A stretch of 64,000 nucleotides of DNA from assembly GCA_039808985.1 (NCBI GenBank), contig JBDHUC010000004.1, positions 1 to 64,000 on the forward strand, read 5' to 3'. Positions 42,846 through 51,739 of the stretch are shown here, piece by piece. Position 1 is the first letter of the stretch. Every line of letters begins with the position of its first letter. The notes under the pieces are model-generated. The model was not told the DNA's origin and searched no databases. It was given only the letters and a program-made list of their open reading frames with translations. The position numbers and the translations under genes were made by a program. The DNA comes from SXRF01 sp039808985 (lineage in GTDB: Bacteria; Pseudomonadota; Alphaproteobacteria; Rickettsiales; SXRF01).

Positions 42846-44362
42846 TGCTCCCTGTAAAAAACCCCATATTTTTTCCCGGCGAAGATATTTTTACTACCGG
42901 GCTTAATGCCGGAAAATCGCAACTGGTGTGGACAACCTGCCCCGCTGACCTGGACACCCCTGTTTCTGCCATGCTTAGGCTTATGGAAGACGGCAAACCA
43001 TCATTCCTCCTGGAATCAGTGGAGAAAGGCGAAATCCGTGGCCGCTATTCTGTTATCGGCCTTATGCCCGATCTTATCTGGCGCTGCAAAGGTAACAAAG
43101 CCGAAATTTCTTATAATGATACAATAAAAGATTCCGAATTTAAGCCCTGCGCTGAAGGAAGCCTTGAATCGTTACGCAAGCTCTACGAAGAGTCAAAACT
43201 GGACATACCTGAAGGCCTGCCGCCAATGTCCTGCGGCCTTGTTGGCACAATGGGATATGACATGGTAAAGCTCATGGAGCACCTGCCTGATACAAAGCCC
43301 GATAGCATAAAAATTCCCGATAGCTGCTTCATCCGCCCAAAACTGATGGTGGTTTTTGATGCAGTGACCGATAAGATTTTTGTTATTACCAGCATCTATG
43401 CTGACAAAGAGCGTGCCGATGCTAAAGCCGCTTACGCCGCCGCGCAAAAGCGTATAAATTATGTATTGCAGAAGCTGGCCGCACCTGTTCCTGAAAATGA
43501 AAACAAAAACTATAAGCCGGTTTCTATTTCCGATTTCACATCAAATACAAGCCGTGAACAATATGATTCCATGCTGGAAAAAGCCAAGGACCACATCCGC
43601 GCTGGCGACATCTTCCAGGTGGTAATTTCCCAGCGTTTTTCTGCGAAATTCACCCTGCCGCCATTTGCGCTATACCGCGCCCTGCGCCAGCTAAACCCAT
43701 CGCCTTTCCTGTTTTACCTGCATATCGGCGATTACACCCTGGTTGGCTCCAGCCCGGAAATACTTGTTCGCCTGCGCGATGGCGAGGTTACAATCCGCCC
43801 CATAGCCGGAACCCGTAAACGCGGCAGGAATAAAGCCGAAGACGAAGCTCTGGCCGCCGACCTCCTCTCCGACCCCAAGGAAGTTTCCGAGCATCTTATG
43901 CTTTTGGATTTAGGGCGCAACGATGTGGGGCGCGTAGCTAAAATAGGCAGCGTTCATACCACGCAAAAAATGAATATAGAAAACTATTCTCATGTAATGC
44001 ACATAGTTTCTAATGTCGTAGGCGAGATCGACCCCAAATATGACGCTCTCTCCGCCTTGATAGCCGGTTTTCCGGCAGGAACGGTCAGTGGCGCGCCCAA
44101 GATACGGGCAATGGAGATAATTGATGAACTGGAAACAGAAGCCCGCAGTTTTTATGCTGGCTGCATCGGATATTTTTCAGGAAACGGCAATATGGATACC
44201 TGCATAACATTGCGCACGGCGCTCATAAAAAATGGGGTTATGTATGTACAGGCAGGCGGCGGTATAGTAGCAGAAAGCGTAAACGAAGACGAATACCAGG
44301 AAGCATTGAACAAATCCCGCGCCTTGATGCGCGCTGCAGAAGAGGCTATAAAGTTTGTATGA
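42845..44362 (+). CDS. trpE: anthranilate synthase component I TrpE
   Basis: Forms anthranilate from chorismate and ammonia, the first committed step to tryptophan. The 505 residues include the tryptophan-binding LLESVEKGEIRGRYS (feedback inhibition), IRAGDIFQVVISQRFSA, PEILVRLRDGEVTIRPIAGTRKRG with the TrpE-type PIAGT, LLDLGRNDVGRV, FPAGTVSGAPKIRAMEI and QAGGGIVAES. It overlaps trpG by four bases. No leader peptide or attenuator is seen, as the gene lies behind ppiD. Confidence 0.96.
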   Translation: MLPVKNPIFFPGEDIFTTGLNAGKSQLVWTTCPADLDTPVSAMLRLMEDGKPSFLLESVEKGEIRGRYSVIGLMPDLIWRCKGNKAEISYNDTIKDSEFKPCAEGSLESLRKLYEESKLDIPEGLPPMSCGLVGTMGYDMVKLMEHLPDTKPDSIKIPDSCFIRPKLMVVFDAVTDKIFVITSIYADKERADAKAAYAAAQKRINYVLQKLAAPVPENENKNYKPVSISDFTSNTSREQYDSMLEKAKDHIRAGDIFQVVISQRFSAKFTLPPFALYRALRQLNPSPFLFYLHIGDYTLVGSSPEILVRLRDGEVTIRPIAGTRKRGRNKAEDEALAADLLSDPKEVSEHLMLLDLGRNDVGRVAKIGSVHTTQKMNIENYSHVMHIVSNVVGEIDPKYDALSALIAGFPAGTVSGAPKIRAMEIIDELETEARSFYAGCIGYFSGNGNMDTCITLRTALIKNGVMYVQAGGGIVAESVNEDEYQEALNKSRALMRAAEEAIKFV

Positions 44363-44928
44363 AACTCATCCTGCTCGATAATTATGACAGCTTCACCTAC
44401 AACCTGGTCCATTATCTTGGCGAACTCGGGGCGGATGTCGAAACATTGCGCAACGATGCAGTAACAGTGGATGAATTTCTGGCAAAAAAGCCTGCCGCCA
44501 TAGTTATTTCGCCAGGGCCGGGAACTCCTCAGCAATCAGGCATCTGCCTGGAGCTGATAAAAACCGCTTCCGGCAAAGTTCCTATTTTTGGCGTATGCCT
44601 TGGCATGCAGGCTATCGGCGAAGCCTTTGGCGGCAAAGTCATCCGCGCTCCCAGGCCGATGCACGGAAAAATAAGCCCGATACTGCATAAAAACCAGAGC
44701 GTATTCGCCGGACTTCCCAATCCCTTCAACGCCACGCGCTACCATTCGCTGATAGTGGAAAAAGATACGGTTCCAGAAATGCTGGAAGTAACTGCTATAA
44801 CCGAGGATGGATTGGTAATGGGGCTTCAACACAAAGTCCACAATACCCATGGCGTGCAGTTTCACCCTGAGTCCATCGCCTCTGAACATGGCCACTCCCT
44901 CATAAAAAACTTCCTTGAGGGTATATGA
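44359..44928 (+). CDS. trpG: anthranilate synthase component II TrpG
   Basis: Glutaminase that supplies ammonia to TrpE and possibly also to PabB, since no separate pabA is present in the window. The 189-residue class I amidotransferase has ISPGPGTPQQSG, nucleophile Cys in GVCLGMQAIG, HSLIVE and the His-Glu pair in GVQFHPESIASEHG. It overlaps trpE and trpD by four bases each. Confidence 0.96.
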   Translation: MKLILLDNYDSFTYNLVHYLGELGADVETLRNDAVTVDEFLAKKPAAIVISPGPGTPQQSGICLELIKTASGKVPIFGVCLGMQAIGEAFGGKVIRAPRPMHGKISPILHKNQSVFAGLPNPFNATRYHSLIVEKDTVPEMLEVTAITEDGLVMGLQHKVHNTHGVQFHPESIASEHGHSLIKNFLEGI

Positions 44929-45950
44929 CCGACAATGCAATACAGCATGTCCTGGCATTGCTTGCCGATGGTAAAAACCTGACGCTTGATGTTGCCACAC
45001 GCGCCTTCCAGGTCATTATGAATGGCGGCGCGACACCAGCGCAGATGGCAGCATTCCTTATGGCCCTGCGTATAAAAGGCGAAACAGTAGATGAAATAAC
45101 GGCGGGCGCAACCGCAATGCGCGTCAAAGCACGACCTTTCCACTCGCTCCCGGGAGCAATTGACACTTGCGGAACCGGCGGCGATTCACGAGGGACTTAT
45201 AATATTTCAACCGCGACTGCGCTGGTTCTTGCCGCTTGCGGCCTGCCGGTTGTAAAGCATGGCAACCGTTCTGTTTCTTCGCGCTCAGGCTCGGCTGATG
45301 TGCTGGAAATACTTGGCGTCAAAACCGATGCGGAACCAGAAATTGCCGAGCGCTGCCTTAAGCAGTGCAACATTGCCTTCCTTTTCGCGCCGAAATTCCA
45401 TCCCGCCCTGCGCCATGTGCAGCCGGTAAGGCAGGAGCTTGCGTTGCGTACTATCTTCAACATACTTGGGCCCCTTACCAATCCTGCCGCGCCAGATTTC
45501 CACCTTCTTGGCGTTTATAATAAATCACTTCTAATGCCATTGGCGGAAACATTGAAAGCTCTTGGCACAAAATCCGCATGGATCGTGCATGGCAGCGATG
45601 GGCTTGATGAGCTTACTATAACCGGAAGTTCTAGCGTTACCGCGCTTAAAAACGGCGAAATAACCGGGTTTGAAATAACCCCGGAAGATGCCGGAATTGA
45701 GCGCGTGTCGCTGGAGGATTTAAAGGGTGGAACCCCAGAAACCAATGCAGCAGCGCTTAGCGAAGCCATATCCGGGGTTGAAACCCCATATCGGAATGCC
45801 ATAATATTTAATGCTGCGGCAGGCCTGCTAATCTCAGGAAAAAGCAAAGACCTGAAGGACGGGGCCGATATGGCAAAAAGAAGCATTGATTCCGGAGCTG
45901 TTTTTTCCGTACTTAAAAAACTGGTCGATGTCAGCAATACAAAAATATGA
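44925..45950 (+). CDS. trpD: anthranilate phosphoribosyltransferase TrpD
   Basis: Transfers phosphoribose from PRPP to anthranilate. The 341 residues carry DTCGTGGDSRGTYNIST (PRPP site), VVKHGNRSVSSRSGSADVLE, FAPKFHPALRHV, RTIFNILGPLTNPA and the Mg-binding HGSDGLDELT. It overlaps trpG and trpC by four bases each, consistent with one transcript. Confidence 0.96.
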   Translation: MTDNAIQHVLALLADGKNLTLDVATRAFQVIMNGGATPAQMAAFLMALRIKGETVDEITAGATAMRVKARPFHSLPGAIDTCGTGGDSRGTYNISTATALVLAACGLPVVKHGNRSVSSRSGSADVLEILGVKTDAEPEIAERCLKQCNIAFLFAPKFHPALRHVQPVRQELALRTIFNILGPLTNPAAPDFHLLGVYNKSLLMPLAETLKALGTKSAWIVHGSDGLDELTITGSSSVTALKNGEITGFEITPEDAGIERVSLEDLKGGTPETNAAALSEAISGVETPYRNAIIFNAAAGLLISGKSKDLKDGADMAKRSIDSGAVFSVLKKLVDVSNTKI

Positions 45951-46750
45951 GCGACATACTGGCAAAAATCTGCGCCGATAAATTAGGCCATATCAGGAAT
46001 CGCAAATCTGCTATGCCCGAATCACTCTTGCGCGAAAAAATAATAGAGCAGAGTGAACCCCGTGGCTTTAAAAAATCACTCGTTAAAATAATAACCAGCA
46101 AAAAACCTGCGCTGATAGCCGAGATAAAAAAAGCCTCGCCCAGCAAAGGGGTTATACGGCCCGATTTTCACCCGCAATCATTAGCAATACAGTATGAATC
46201 GGCAGGTGCTTCCTGCCTTTCTGTGCTAACCGATGAACCATATTTCCAGGGGCGGGATGAATATCTCATAGAAGCCCGGGCGGCGGTAAACATCCCGGTT
46301 TTACGCAAAGATTTTATACTCGACACATACCAGGTTACTGAATCGCGCGCGCTCGGAGCCGATTGCATACTGCTGATAATGGCTGCCCTGTCTGATGCTC
46401 AGGCCAGCGAGCTGGAGCTGGCAGCAACAGCTCTTGGCATGGATGTTCTCGTTGAAATCCATGCTGCAGATGAGCTTGAGCGCTCCCTTGCGATCAACCC
46501 GGATAATCCTGGCAAAATCATCGGGATAAATAACCGCAATTTAAAAACCCTGGTGGTCGATATAAGAACCTCAGAAATCCTCTCCAAATCTATACCCAAA
46601 GCTTATATCGGCGTATGCGAAAGCGGCATAAAAACCAATGCCGACATAAGGAATATGCAGGCATTTGGCCTCCATGCGTTCCTGGTTGGTGAATCACTTA
46701 TGCGTGAAGCAGACGTTGCAGCCGCAACACGGGCTTTGTTGGCCATATGA
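45947..46750 (+). CDS. trpC: indole-3-glycerol phosphate synthase TrpC
   Basis: Ring closure of the anthranilate deoxyribulotide to indole glycerol phosphate. The 267-residue barrel has LIAEIKKASPSKGVI with the catalytic Lys, SVLTDEPYFQG, VLRKDFILDTYQV, LVEIHAADELE, IGINNRNLKTL and CESGIKTNADI. It is a stand-alone TrpC; trpF, trpB and trpA are not in the window. It overlaps the M15-like gene by four bases. Confidence 0.96.
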   Translation: MSDILAKICADKLGHIRNRKSAMPESLLREKIIEQSEPRGFKKSLVKIITSKKPALIAEIKKASPSKGVIRPDFHPQSLAIQYESAGASCLSVLTDEPYFQGRDEYLIEARAAVNIPVLRKDFILDTYQVTESRALGADCILLIMAALSDAQASELELAATALGMDVLVEIHAADELERSLAINPDNPGKIIGINNRNLKTLVVDIRTSEILSKSIPKAYIGVCESGIKTNADIRNMQAFGLHAFLVGESLMREADVAAATRALLAI

Positions 46751-47706
46751 CCCGCCGTCCATGGGAAGATTTCGTCAATGCGCGCTCTCAGGCAAGTGGC
46801 GCTGCCGATATCCCTCCTGCCGATCTTGTAGATATGGAAGCCATGAACCACCCTTCCCTTATAATTTGCCTTGCTTATGCGCAGGAAGAATTAATTTACG
46901 ATGCGCAGAATAAAATAATAAAAGTCGATAGCAAAACCTATTCTGTTACCCATCGCAATGAGCGCGTAAACAAGTTTGGCCTGGCCTACCGGCCAGATGC
47001 GAGCTTCTGGCTGCATAAAACCCTTGCCAGTATTATTGTCGGAGCAGCAGAGCATCTCCATAAAACCTACGGCTGGCGCACAGTTCTATATGACGGGCTG
47101 CGCACAGTTGAAGGCGCATTCGCGCTGTATAACTTCGCAACCGATGACGATCTGGCGGCAAACCTCCTCGCCATGCCGGGAAAAAGCGCGCATAATAAGG
47201 GGCTGGCGGTTGACAGCATGATGGTTGATGAAAACGGTTTTGAAATAGAAATGGGCGGACATTTCGACCATCTCGATATGTCAACCAATGGCCGCGCATA
47301 CAACGGCGATAAGATTTCTGAAACCGCAAAGAAAAACCGTATCATCCGCGAAGCAGCATTCCTGCGTTCGGCATTTTCGCAAAATCTTTTAATAGCCCCG
47401 CTACGCAATGAATTCTGGGATGACCGCCTGCCCGAAAACCACGAGGATCTATGGCGGGTTTTAGATAGCGCGGCGCGCTGCATCGGCCTTGAATATGAGG
47501 CGCCAGATAAAGAAAAATGGAATTATTCTGATTTTCTTGCCAATTGGAAAAAAATTTTCACTGGCCATGAGAAAAATCTTGAAGGAATAATTGGCCATGC
47601 TATGCCACCGCTTATTGAAAAACCGGAATTTTATCACGGTAATTATCACCCGATTTATGACACCGCTTTAAAAGAAAGTGGAAAAAACCTAACTTTGGTA
47701 GCCTAA
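46747..47706 (+). CDS. M15-family D-Ala-D-Ala dipeptidase-like protein at end of trp operon
   Basis: A 319-residue protein related to VanX/DdpX peptidases. VLYDGLRTVEGAFALY, then SAHNKGLAVDSM supplies two zinc ligands (His149, Asp156), and EIEMGGHFDHLD matches the third conserved block. The last block, normally E-x-W-H with the third zinc ligand, reads EFWDD here (Glu222, Trp224, Asp225), so the His is Asp. There is no signal peptide, as in VanX. A role in recycling D-Ala-D-Ala is possible, but catalysis is uncertain. It is translationally coupled to trpC and overlaps the convergent ELM1 gene by four bases. Confidence 0.82.
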   Translation: MTRRPWEDFVNARSQASGAADIPPADLVDMEAMNHPSLIICLAYAQEELIYDAQNKIIKVDSKTYSVTHRNERVNKFGLAYRPDASFWLHKTLASIIVGAAEHLHKTYGWRTVLYDGLRTVEGAFALYNFATDDDLAANLLAMPGKSAHNKGLAVDSMMVDENGFEIEMGGHFDHLDMSTNGRAYNGDKISETAKKNRIIREAAFLRSAFSQNLLIAPLRNEFWDDRLPENHEDLWRVLDSAARCIGLEYEAPDKEKWNYSDFLANWKKIFTGHEKNLEGIIGHAMPPLIEKPEFYHGNYHPIYDTALKESGKNLTLVA

Positions 47707-48635
47707 CTTTTGTAGCCTAACTTTTGTTTAACTTCTGCCGCCAGTTTTTCCATCTCATCGCCTTTTATCAGCAGGCGCGACTTTATCATCTCACCAAAAT
47801 TATATGGCTTGGTGTTTTTATGGCCTTCCAGGTCAATTATTGTAACCGGCTTTCCAGTTGAAAATGCCTCGCTCATCATATTTACCGAGTCGTTGGTTAC
47901 TAATATTTTATCGGCGCAGGCAAGCATCCCCATATAGGGATTCTGTCCTTTGCCATCATAAATATATACACGTTTATTGCCTGCAAACGCCTGCCTCAAC
48001 GCCACAATATTATCAGCGCCCGTGCGCCGCGAAGTGGTTATGAGCAACGAGCCTTGCGTTTTCCCAACCACATCCCCTATTTGTTTGATTACATCAAGCA
48101 TGCGCGCCGCCGTAAGCCTATATTTATTGGTAGAGCCACCAAGCAGGACAGCAATATGTGGCTTGGGATAAGCCGCAAAAATATCTGCAAATTTATCATG
48201 CGCTGCCGCCAGAGCTTCTGGGCTTATATTATGCAGGGCAAAAAGGGTTTTTATTACATTTTTTCCTTCCACCCTGTCATGCTGCATGGCAACCACTACA
48301 TCGAAATTATCCGGCGGCATCTGCGGGTCCTGTATATGGATTGCACGAATTTTTGGCTCACGCATTTTAAGGCCTGCGCAAACCAGCGCCGCCTTGCGCC
48401 CACAACTTATCACAAGGTCAGGATAAGGCTCAGCAATAGCACCCTGCTCTTTAACCATGTGCGCAAGTATAAAATCTTTTAGAACGCCACCAAGTATAAT
48501 ATTAGGCAGGAACGACCATGGCTTTTTCAGCGCAATAACTTTCATATCGACTTCCAAACCCATAGCAGTAGCTAATGACCTGACCTGGGCAACCATGCCA
48601 GCGCTACCATCGGTTATTCCCCAGCAAGTGGTCAT
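47703..48635 (-). CDS. ELM1/DUF1022-family protein
   Basis: A 310-residue protein of the family named after plant mitochondrial fission factor ELM1, widespread in alphaproteobacteria. Signatures are CWGITDGSAGMVAQVRSLA, PDLVISCGRKAAL, HIQDPQMPPDNFDVVVAMQHD, VLLGGSTNKYRLT, LITTSRRTG and ILVTNDSVNMMSEA. The fold resembles GT-B glycosyltransferases, and the bacterial role is undefined. It overlaps radC by four bases (ATGA). A 15-base unit containing GTAGCCTAACTTTTG is repeated across its 3' end and that of the convergent gene (47699-47728). Confidence 0.9.
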   Translation of the reverse strand: MTTCWGITDGSAGMVAQVRSLATAMGLEVDMKVIALKKPWSFLPNIILGGVLKDFILAHMVKEQGAIAEPYPDLVISCGRKAALVCAGLKMREPKIRAIHIQDPQMPPDNFDVVVAMQHDRVEGKNVIKTLFALHNISPEALAAAHDKFADIFAAYPKPHIAVLLGGSTNKYRLTAARMLDVIKQIGDVVGKTQGSLLITTSRRTGADNIVALRQAFAGNKRVYIYDGKGQNPYMGMLACADKILVTNDSVNMMSEAFSTGKPVTIIDLEGHKNTKPYNFGEMIKSRLLIKGDEMEKLAAEVKQKLGYKS

Positions 48636-49351
48636 ATGATCCCTTTTGATTTAAAGGAAAAATATTCTTTTTTGCTGATTATAACATGGTCATGAACCTC
48701 AATCCCCAATGGTTTAGCAACGCTTATTATGAATTTAGTTACGTTCACATCATCCTTGCTGGGATTTACATCACCACTTGGATGGTTATGCACCAGTATT
48801 ATGCTTGATGCGCCCAGCTCCAGCGCACGTTTCACAACTTCACGCGGATAAATCGGCGTATGGTTAACTGTGCCTTTCTGCTGCTGTTCGTCAGCAATCA
48901 GCTCCAGCATATGATTTAAAAATAATATATGGAAAACTTCATTCTGCTTATGGCCGATATTTATGCGCAGGTAATCAAGCAGTTGCGTCCAGCTTTTGAT
49001 AACCGGGCTGGAAATAATCTGTTCCTTTAGCAATCTTTCGGCAGCGTGGCGCGTAACTTTTATAGCCGCAACCGCAGCCTCATTTACACCTTCCACCTTT
49101 AGCAATTCCGAAGGCGGAGCATTTAAAACCCTTGCAAAACTTCCAAACGCCGCAAGCAATGATTTAGCAAGCGGCTTCACATCACCAATCGGCTTTGCCG
49201 GGAATAATATAAGCTCCATTATTTCATAATCGGCAAATGATGATGGCTCGTTGTTCAAAAACCTATCGCGCAGGCGCTTCCTGTGCCCGGCGTAATGCGG
49301 TTTGGCAGCCACTTCCTTAACAGTTTTTTCTATAACTTCTTCTTCAGTCAT
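48632..49351 (-). CDS. radC: RadC-family JAB-domain protein
   Basis: A 239-residue protein with a helix-hairpin-helix-like N-terminal part (LLKVEGVNEAAVAAIK) and a C-terminal JAB/MPN metal-binding domain (HILFLNHMLELIADE, then LVHNHPSGDVNPSKDDVNVTKFI, the HxHPSGxxxxSxxD motif). The name DNA repair protein is historical; the activity is unproven. It is the first gene of the radC-ELM1 pair, with a TGTCATTGCGA-type repeat just upstream. Confidence 0.95.
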   Translation of the reverse strand: MTEEEVIEKTVKEVAAKPHYAGHRKRLRDRFLNNEPSSFADYEIMELILFPAKPIGDVKPLAKSLLAAFGSFARVLNAPPSELLKVEGVNEAAVAAIKVTRHAAERLLKEQIISSPVIKSWTQLLDYLRINIGHKQNEVFHILFLNHMLELIADEQQQKGTVNHTPIYPREVVKRALELGASSIILVHNHPSGDVNPSKDDVNVTKFIISVAKPLGIEVHDHVIISKKEYFSFKSKGII

Positions 49352-49363
49352 TTGTAGCTAATT

Positions 49364-49399
49364 GTCATTGCGAGGAGTGTAAGCGAGGTGGCAATCCAC
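49364..49399 (+). repeat. GTCATTGCGAGGAG-type repeat
   Basis: GTCATTGCGAGGAGTG, then TAAGCGAGGTGGCAATCCAC: TTGC and GCAA can pair. Similar short elements are common in several alphaproteobacterial and other genomes. A degenerate copy lies at 26932-26968. Confidence 0.65.
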
Positions 49400-49444
49400 A
49401 GCGCCGCAGCCGACTATATCAAAAATTATTTATGGGAAACAGTC

Positions 49445-50011
49445 TTATATTTGCACTTTTTTAGCAGTCCCGGCGGGGCTGGCCGCTGGCTGCCCGGCTT
49501 CTTTTACATCAGCGACAGAAAGTTTCGGTGTATCAATTTCCATGGATAACTTCCTGGCCTTACGCTCATTGGACATATCAATGATAAAATTCCCTATTTT
49601 ATTAATAGCCTCGCTAGAAAAACTAATGCCTTGTCTGCTTTCATCATATTCACAATCAACAACTAAATGTTTTTCTTTTTTTAATTTCTCAGTTGGATGA
49701 TAAGAATGATCAGCTGTGCTTTCATTATATTTTATGCTGCCGATAGTAATCGTACCATTTCTATTATCAGCATTGCTTTCACTTACCTTGCCAAGCGCTA
49801 TGCCCACCGGGTTATTTTTACTGTCAAATAAAGCAAAAGCTATTAAATAGCCATCTTTTGGTTCCGTAGAAAAATCAGATTCTTTAATATTATAATGTTG
49901 AAACATTTTAGGCGGAACCAGCACAAGCCTGGCAGTATCATCACCAAGCTCCACGCCATGGGACGACCTTGTAACTTTAATCTTTTCTATCTCGCCAGTG
50001 TTTTTTATCAT
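49445..50011 (-). CDS. unknown protein, paralog of the upstream gene
   Basis: A 188-residue soluble protein of no recognised family. The core FALFDSKNNPVGIALGKVSE, then TITIGSIKYNES matches VAIAVLDKKHELVGVALGRVEG and ITVDRIQFNDG of the gene at 50024-50611, so the two are tandem duplicates. EAINKIGNFIIDMSNERK is a likely C-terminal helix, followed by a Pro/Ala/Ser tail (AGQPAASPAGTAKK). No signal peptide is present. The start at 50011 is ATG; a TTG three codons earlier is also open. Confidence 0.72.
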   Translation of the reverse strand: MIKNTGEIEKIKVTRSSHGVELGDDTARLVLVPPKMFQHYNIKESDFSTEPKDGYLIAFALFDSKNNPVGIALGKVSESNADNRNGTITIGSIKYNESTADHSYHPTEKLKKEKHLVVDCEYDESRQGISFSSEAINKIGNFIIDMSNERKARKLSMEIDTPKLSVADVKEAGQPAASPAGTAKKVQI

Positions 50012-50023
50012 ATTACGCAAGCC

Positions 50024-50611
50024 CTAAACCGCAAGGTTAGGTTTTGATTGTATCAAGGCAGGGTTCCCGGCTGGCGTAGATGGAGATGAGGTTGGGGAAG
50101 CGCTAGCCACTTCGTATTTCTGCATGTTATTTGGCACAAGGGCAGATAATCCATGTCCTTTTATTAGGTTATCACGATGTTTATTAACAGCATCTTGAAC
50201 AGCTTTACTTAGTTTTTCAGCGCCAGCCTCTTCAATCTTTTGATGCCCATCTTCAGATTTCACACCGACAGTAATCTTACTTCCAAATTTTTCTAAATTG
50301 CCATCATTAAATTGAATACGGTCAACAGTAATGCCATTACCTTCCACCCTTCCCAGTGCTACACCGACCAGTTCATGCTTCTTATCTAAAACAGCAATCG
50401 CTACCGCACTTCCACCACCAAAATTCGGCCTTTCAGGAAAATTCTTACCATCTAGTCCCCATGTATCAATACCACTACCCTTAATGATAATAAGGTGATT
50501 TCCGTCCTTAGTGTCAGTAGGGAAAACCGCCTCAGCCCTGCCATTCTGGCCTTTTATAGTATATTCAGTAGGGTTTTCTTTTTTAAGATTCAGCGAATCT
50601 GGTTTTGGCAT
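50024..50611 (-). CDS. unknown protein, paralog of the downstream gene
   Basis: A 195-residue soluble protein, with GGAG before the ATG at 50611. An N-terminal charged part (PKPDSLNLKKENPTEYTIKG) is followed by beta-like core strands (DGNHLIIIKGSGIDTWG; SAVAIAVLDKKHELVGVALG), a helix (GAEKLSKAVQDAVNKHRDNL), and a Pro/Ser/Ala tail (ASPTSSPSTPAGNPA). No family recognised. It ends 12 bases before its paralog. The repeated architecture and tail suggest a diversifying accessory family. Confidence 0.72.
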   Translation of the reverse strand: MPKPDSLNLKKENPTEYTIKGQNGRAEAVFPTDTKDGNHLIIIKGSGIDTWGLDGKNFPERPNFGGGSAVAIAVLDKKHELVGVALGRVEGNGITVDRIQFNDGNLEKFGSKITVGVKSEDGHQKIEEAGAEKLSKAVQDAVNKHRDNLIKGHGLSALVPNNMQKYEVASASPTSSPSTPAGNPALIQSKPNLAV

Positions 50612-50746
50612 ATCAAATCTCCATTTTATTTATGCCAGTATAATATCATACTGAACCATAAATAATATTAAGCTTTTGTGACATTGTATCCGCCCTGCGC
50701 CACAACAGGCAACATATTGAAATATAATTATTATCAACAAGTAAAC

Positions 50747-50833
50747 GTCATCCTGTGGACGGCGAAGCCGTAGCACAGGATCTGTTCAACAACCCTGAGA
50801 TCCTGCGCAATGCTTACGCATTCGCAGGATGAC
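50747..50833 (+). repeat. palindromic repeat family B, complete reference copy
   Basis: 87 bp from GTCATCCTGTG to CGCAGGATGAC. The left hairpin ATCCTGTG/CACAGGAT has inner stem ACGGC/GCCGT; the right hairpin is GATCCTGCGCAATGC/GCATTCGCAGGATG. It lies 20 bases downstream of the map stop (map is on the opposite strand). Confidence 0.92.
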
Positions 50834-50853
50834 ACCCCACACTCACACTAGCC

Positions 50854-51648
50854 CTAATATGGCGGGAAATTCAGCCCCTTGGGCGAAGATGTAAAAATCT
50901 CATAGCCATTGGCGGTAACGCCGATAGTATGCTCGAACTGCGCCGAGAGCGATTTATCGCGGGTGGTAACGGTCCAGCCGTCGTGCCTGTTGAGGATGGT
51001 TGCGTAATCCCCGGCATTTATCATCGGCTCCACGGTGAAAAACATCCCCTCCTGTAAAACCGGGGAATATCCATCCTCATAATAATGCAGGATGCTTGGC
51101 GCGGTATGGAATATCTTGCCGATCCCATGCCCGCAATAATCGCGCACCACTGAATATCCGTGCTTTTCCGCATATTCCTGAATAGCGCGGCCAATATCGT
51201 TTACCTTCGCGCCCGGCTTCACCTGTTCAATTCCCAGCATCATCGAATCATATGTTATCTGCGTAAGCCTTTTGGCTTTTATCGGTGGGCTGCCTGCCCA
51301 GTACATGCGGCTAGTGTCGCCGTGCCAGCCATCGACAATAACCGTCACGTCAACATTAACAATATCCCCGTCTTTCAGCCGGTAATCTCCGGGAATCCCA
51401 TGGCAGACCACATGGTTCACCGAGGTACATATCGAGCGCGGGAACCCACGGTAATTAAGCGGCGCAGGGATTGCCCCCGCCCCTATTATCATTTCATGGC
51501 ACAGATCATTTATCTCCTGCGTGGTAACACCCGGCGCAACATGCCCGGCTACCATATCCAGTACTTCCGCCGCCAGCTTACCGGCGCGGCGCATTCCCTC
51601 ATAGTCAGAGGCCGTATGAATTGTTATTTTTCTGTTATCGTCTTCCAA
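50854..51648 (-). CDS. map: type I methionine aminopeptidase
   Basis: Removes the initiator methionine from nascent proteins. The 264 residues include SVNHVVCHGIPGD (His), DGDIVNVDVTVIVDGWHGDTSRM (two Asp metal ligands), YCGHGIGKIFH (His), FFTVEPMIN (Glu) and SAQFEHTIGV (Glu). The frame starts with TTG at 51648; the next ATG would remove conserved residues, so the TTG start is preferred, with AGAAAGA upstream. It is divergent from the CinA-like gene. Confidence 0.95.
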   Translation of the reverse strand: MEDDNRKITIHTASDYEGMRRAGKLAAEVLDMVAGHVAPGVTTQEINDLCHEMIIGAGAIPAPLNYRGFPRSICTSVNHVVCHGIPGDYRLKDGDIVNVDVTVIVDGWHGDTSRMYWAGSPPIKAKRLTQITYDSMMLGIEQVKPGAKVNDIGRAIQEYAEKHGYSVVRDYCGHGIGKIFHTAPSILHYYEDGYSPVLQEGMFFTVEPMINAGDYATILNRHDGWTVTTRDKSLSAQFEHTIGVTANGYEIFTSSPKGLNFPPY

Positions 51649-51739
51649 ACTTATATCTTTCTGCTACGCAAAATCCATATGTGACAAAGCCAATTTTTAC
51701 AATTACTATAATGAAGTATTTATCAGGGATATTAACATT

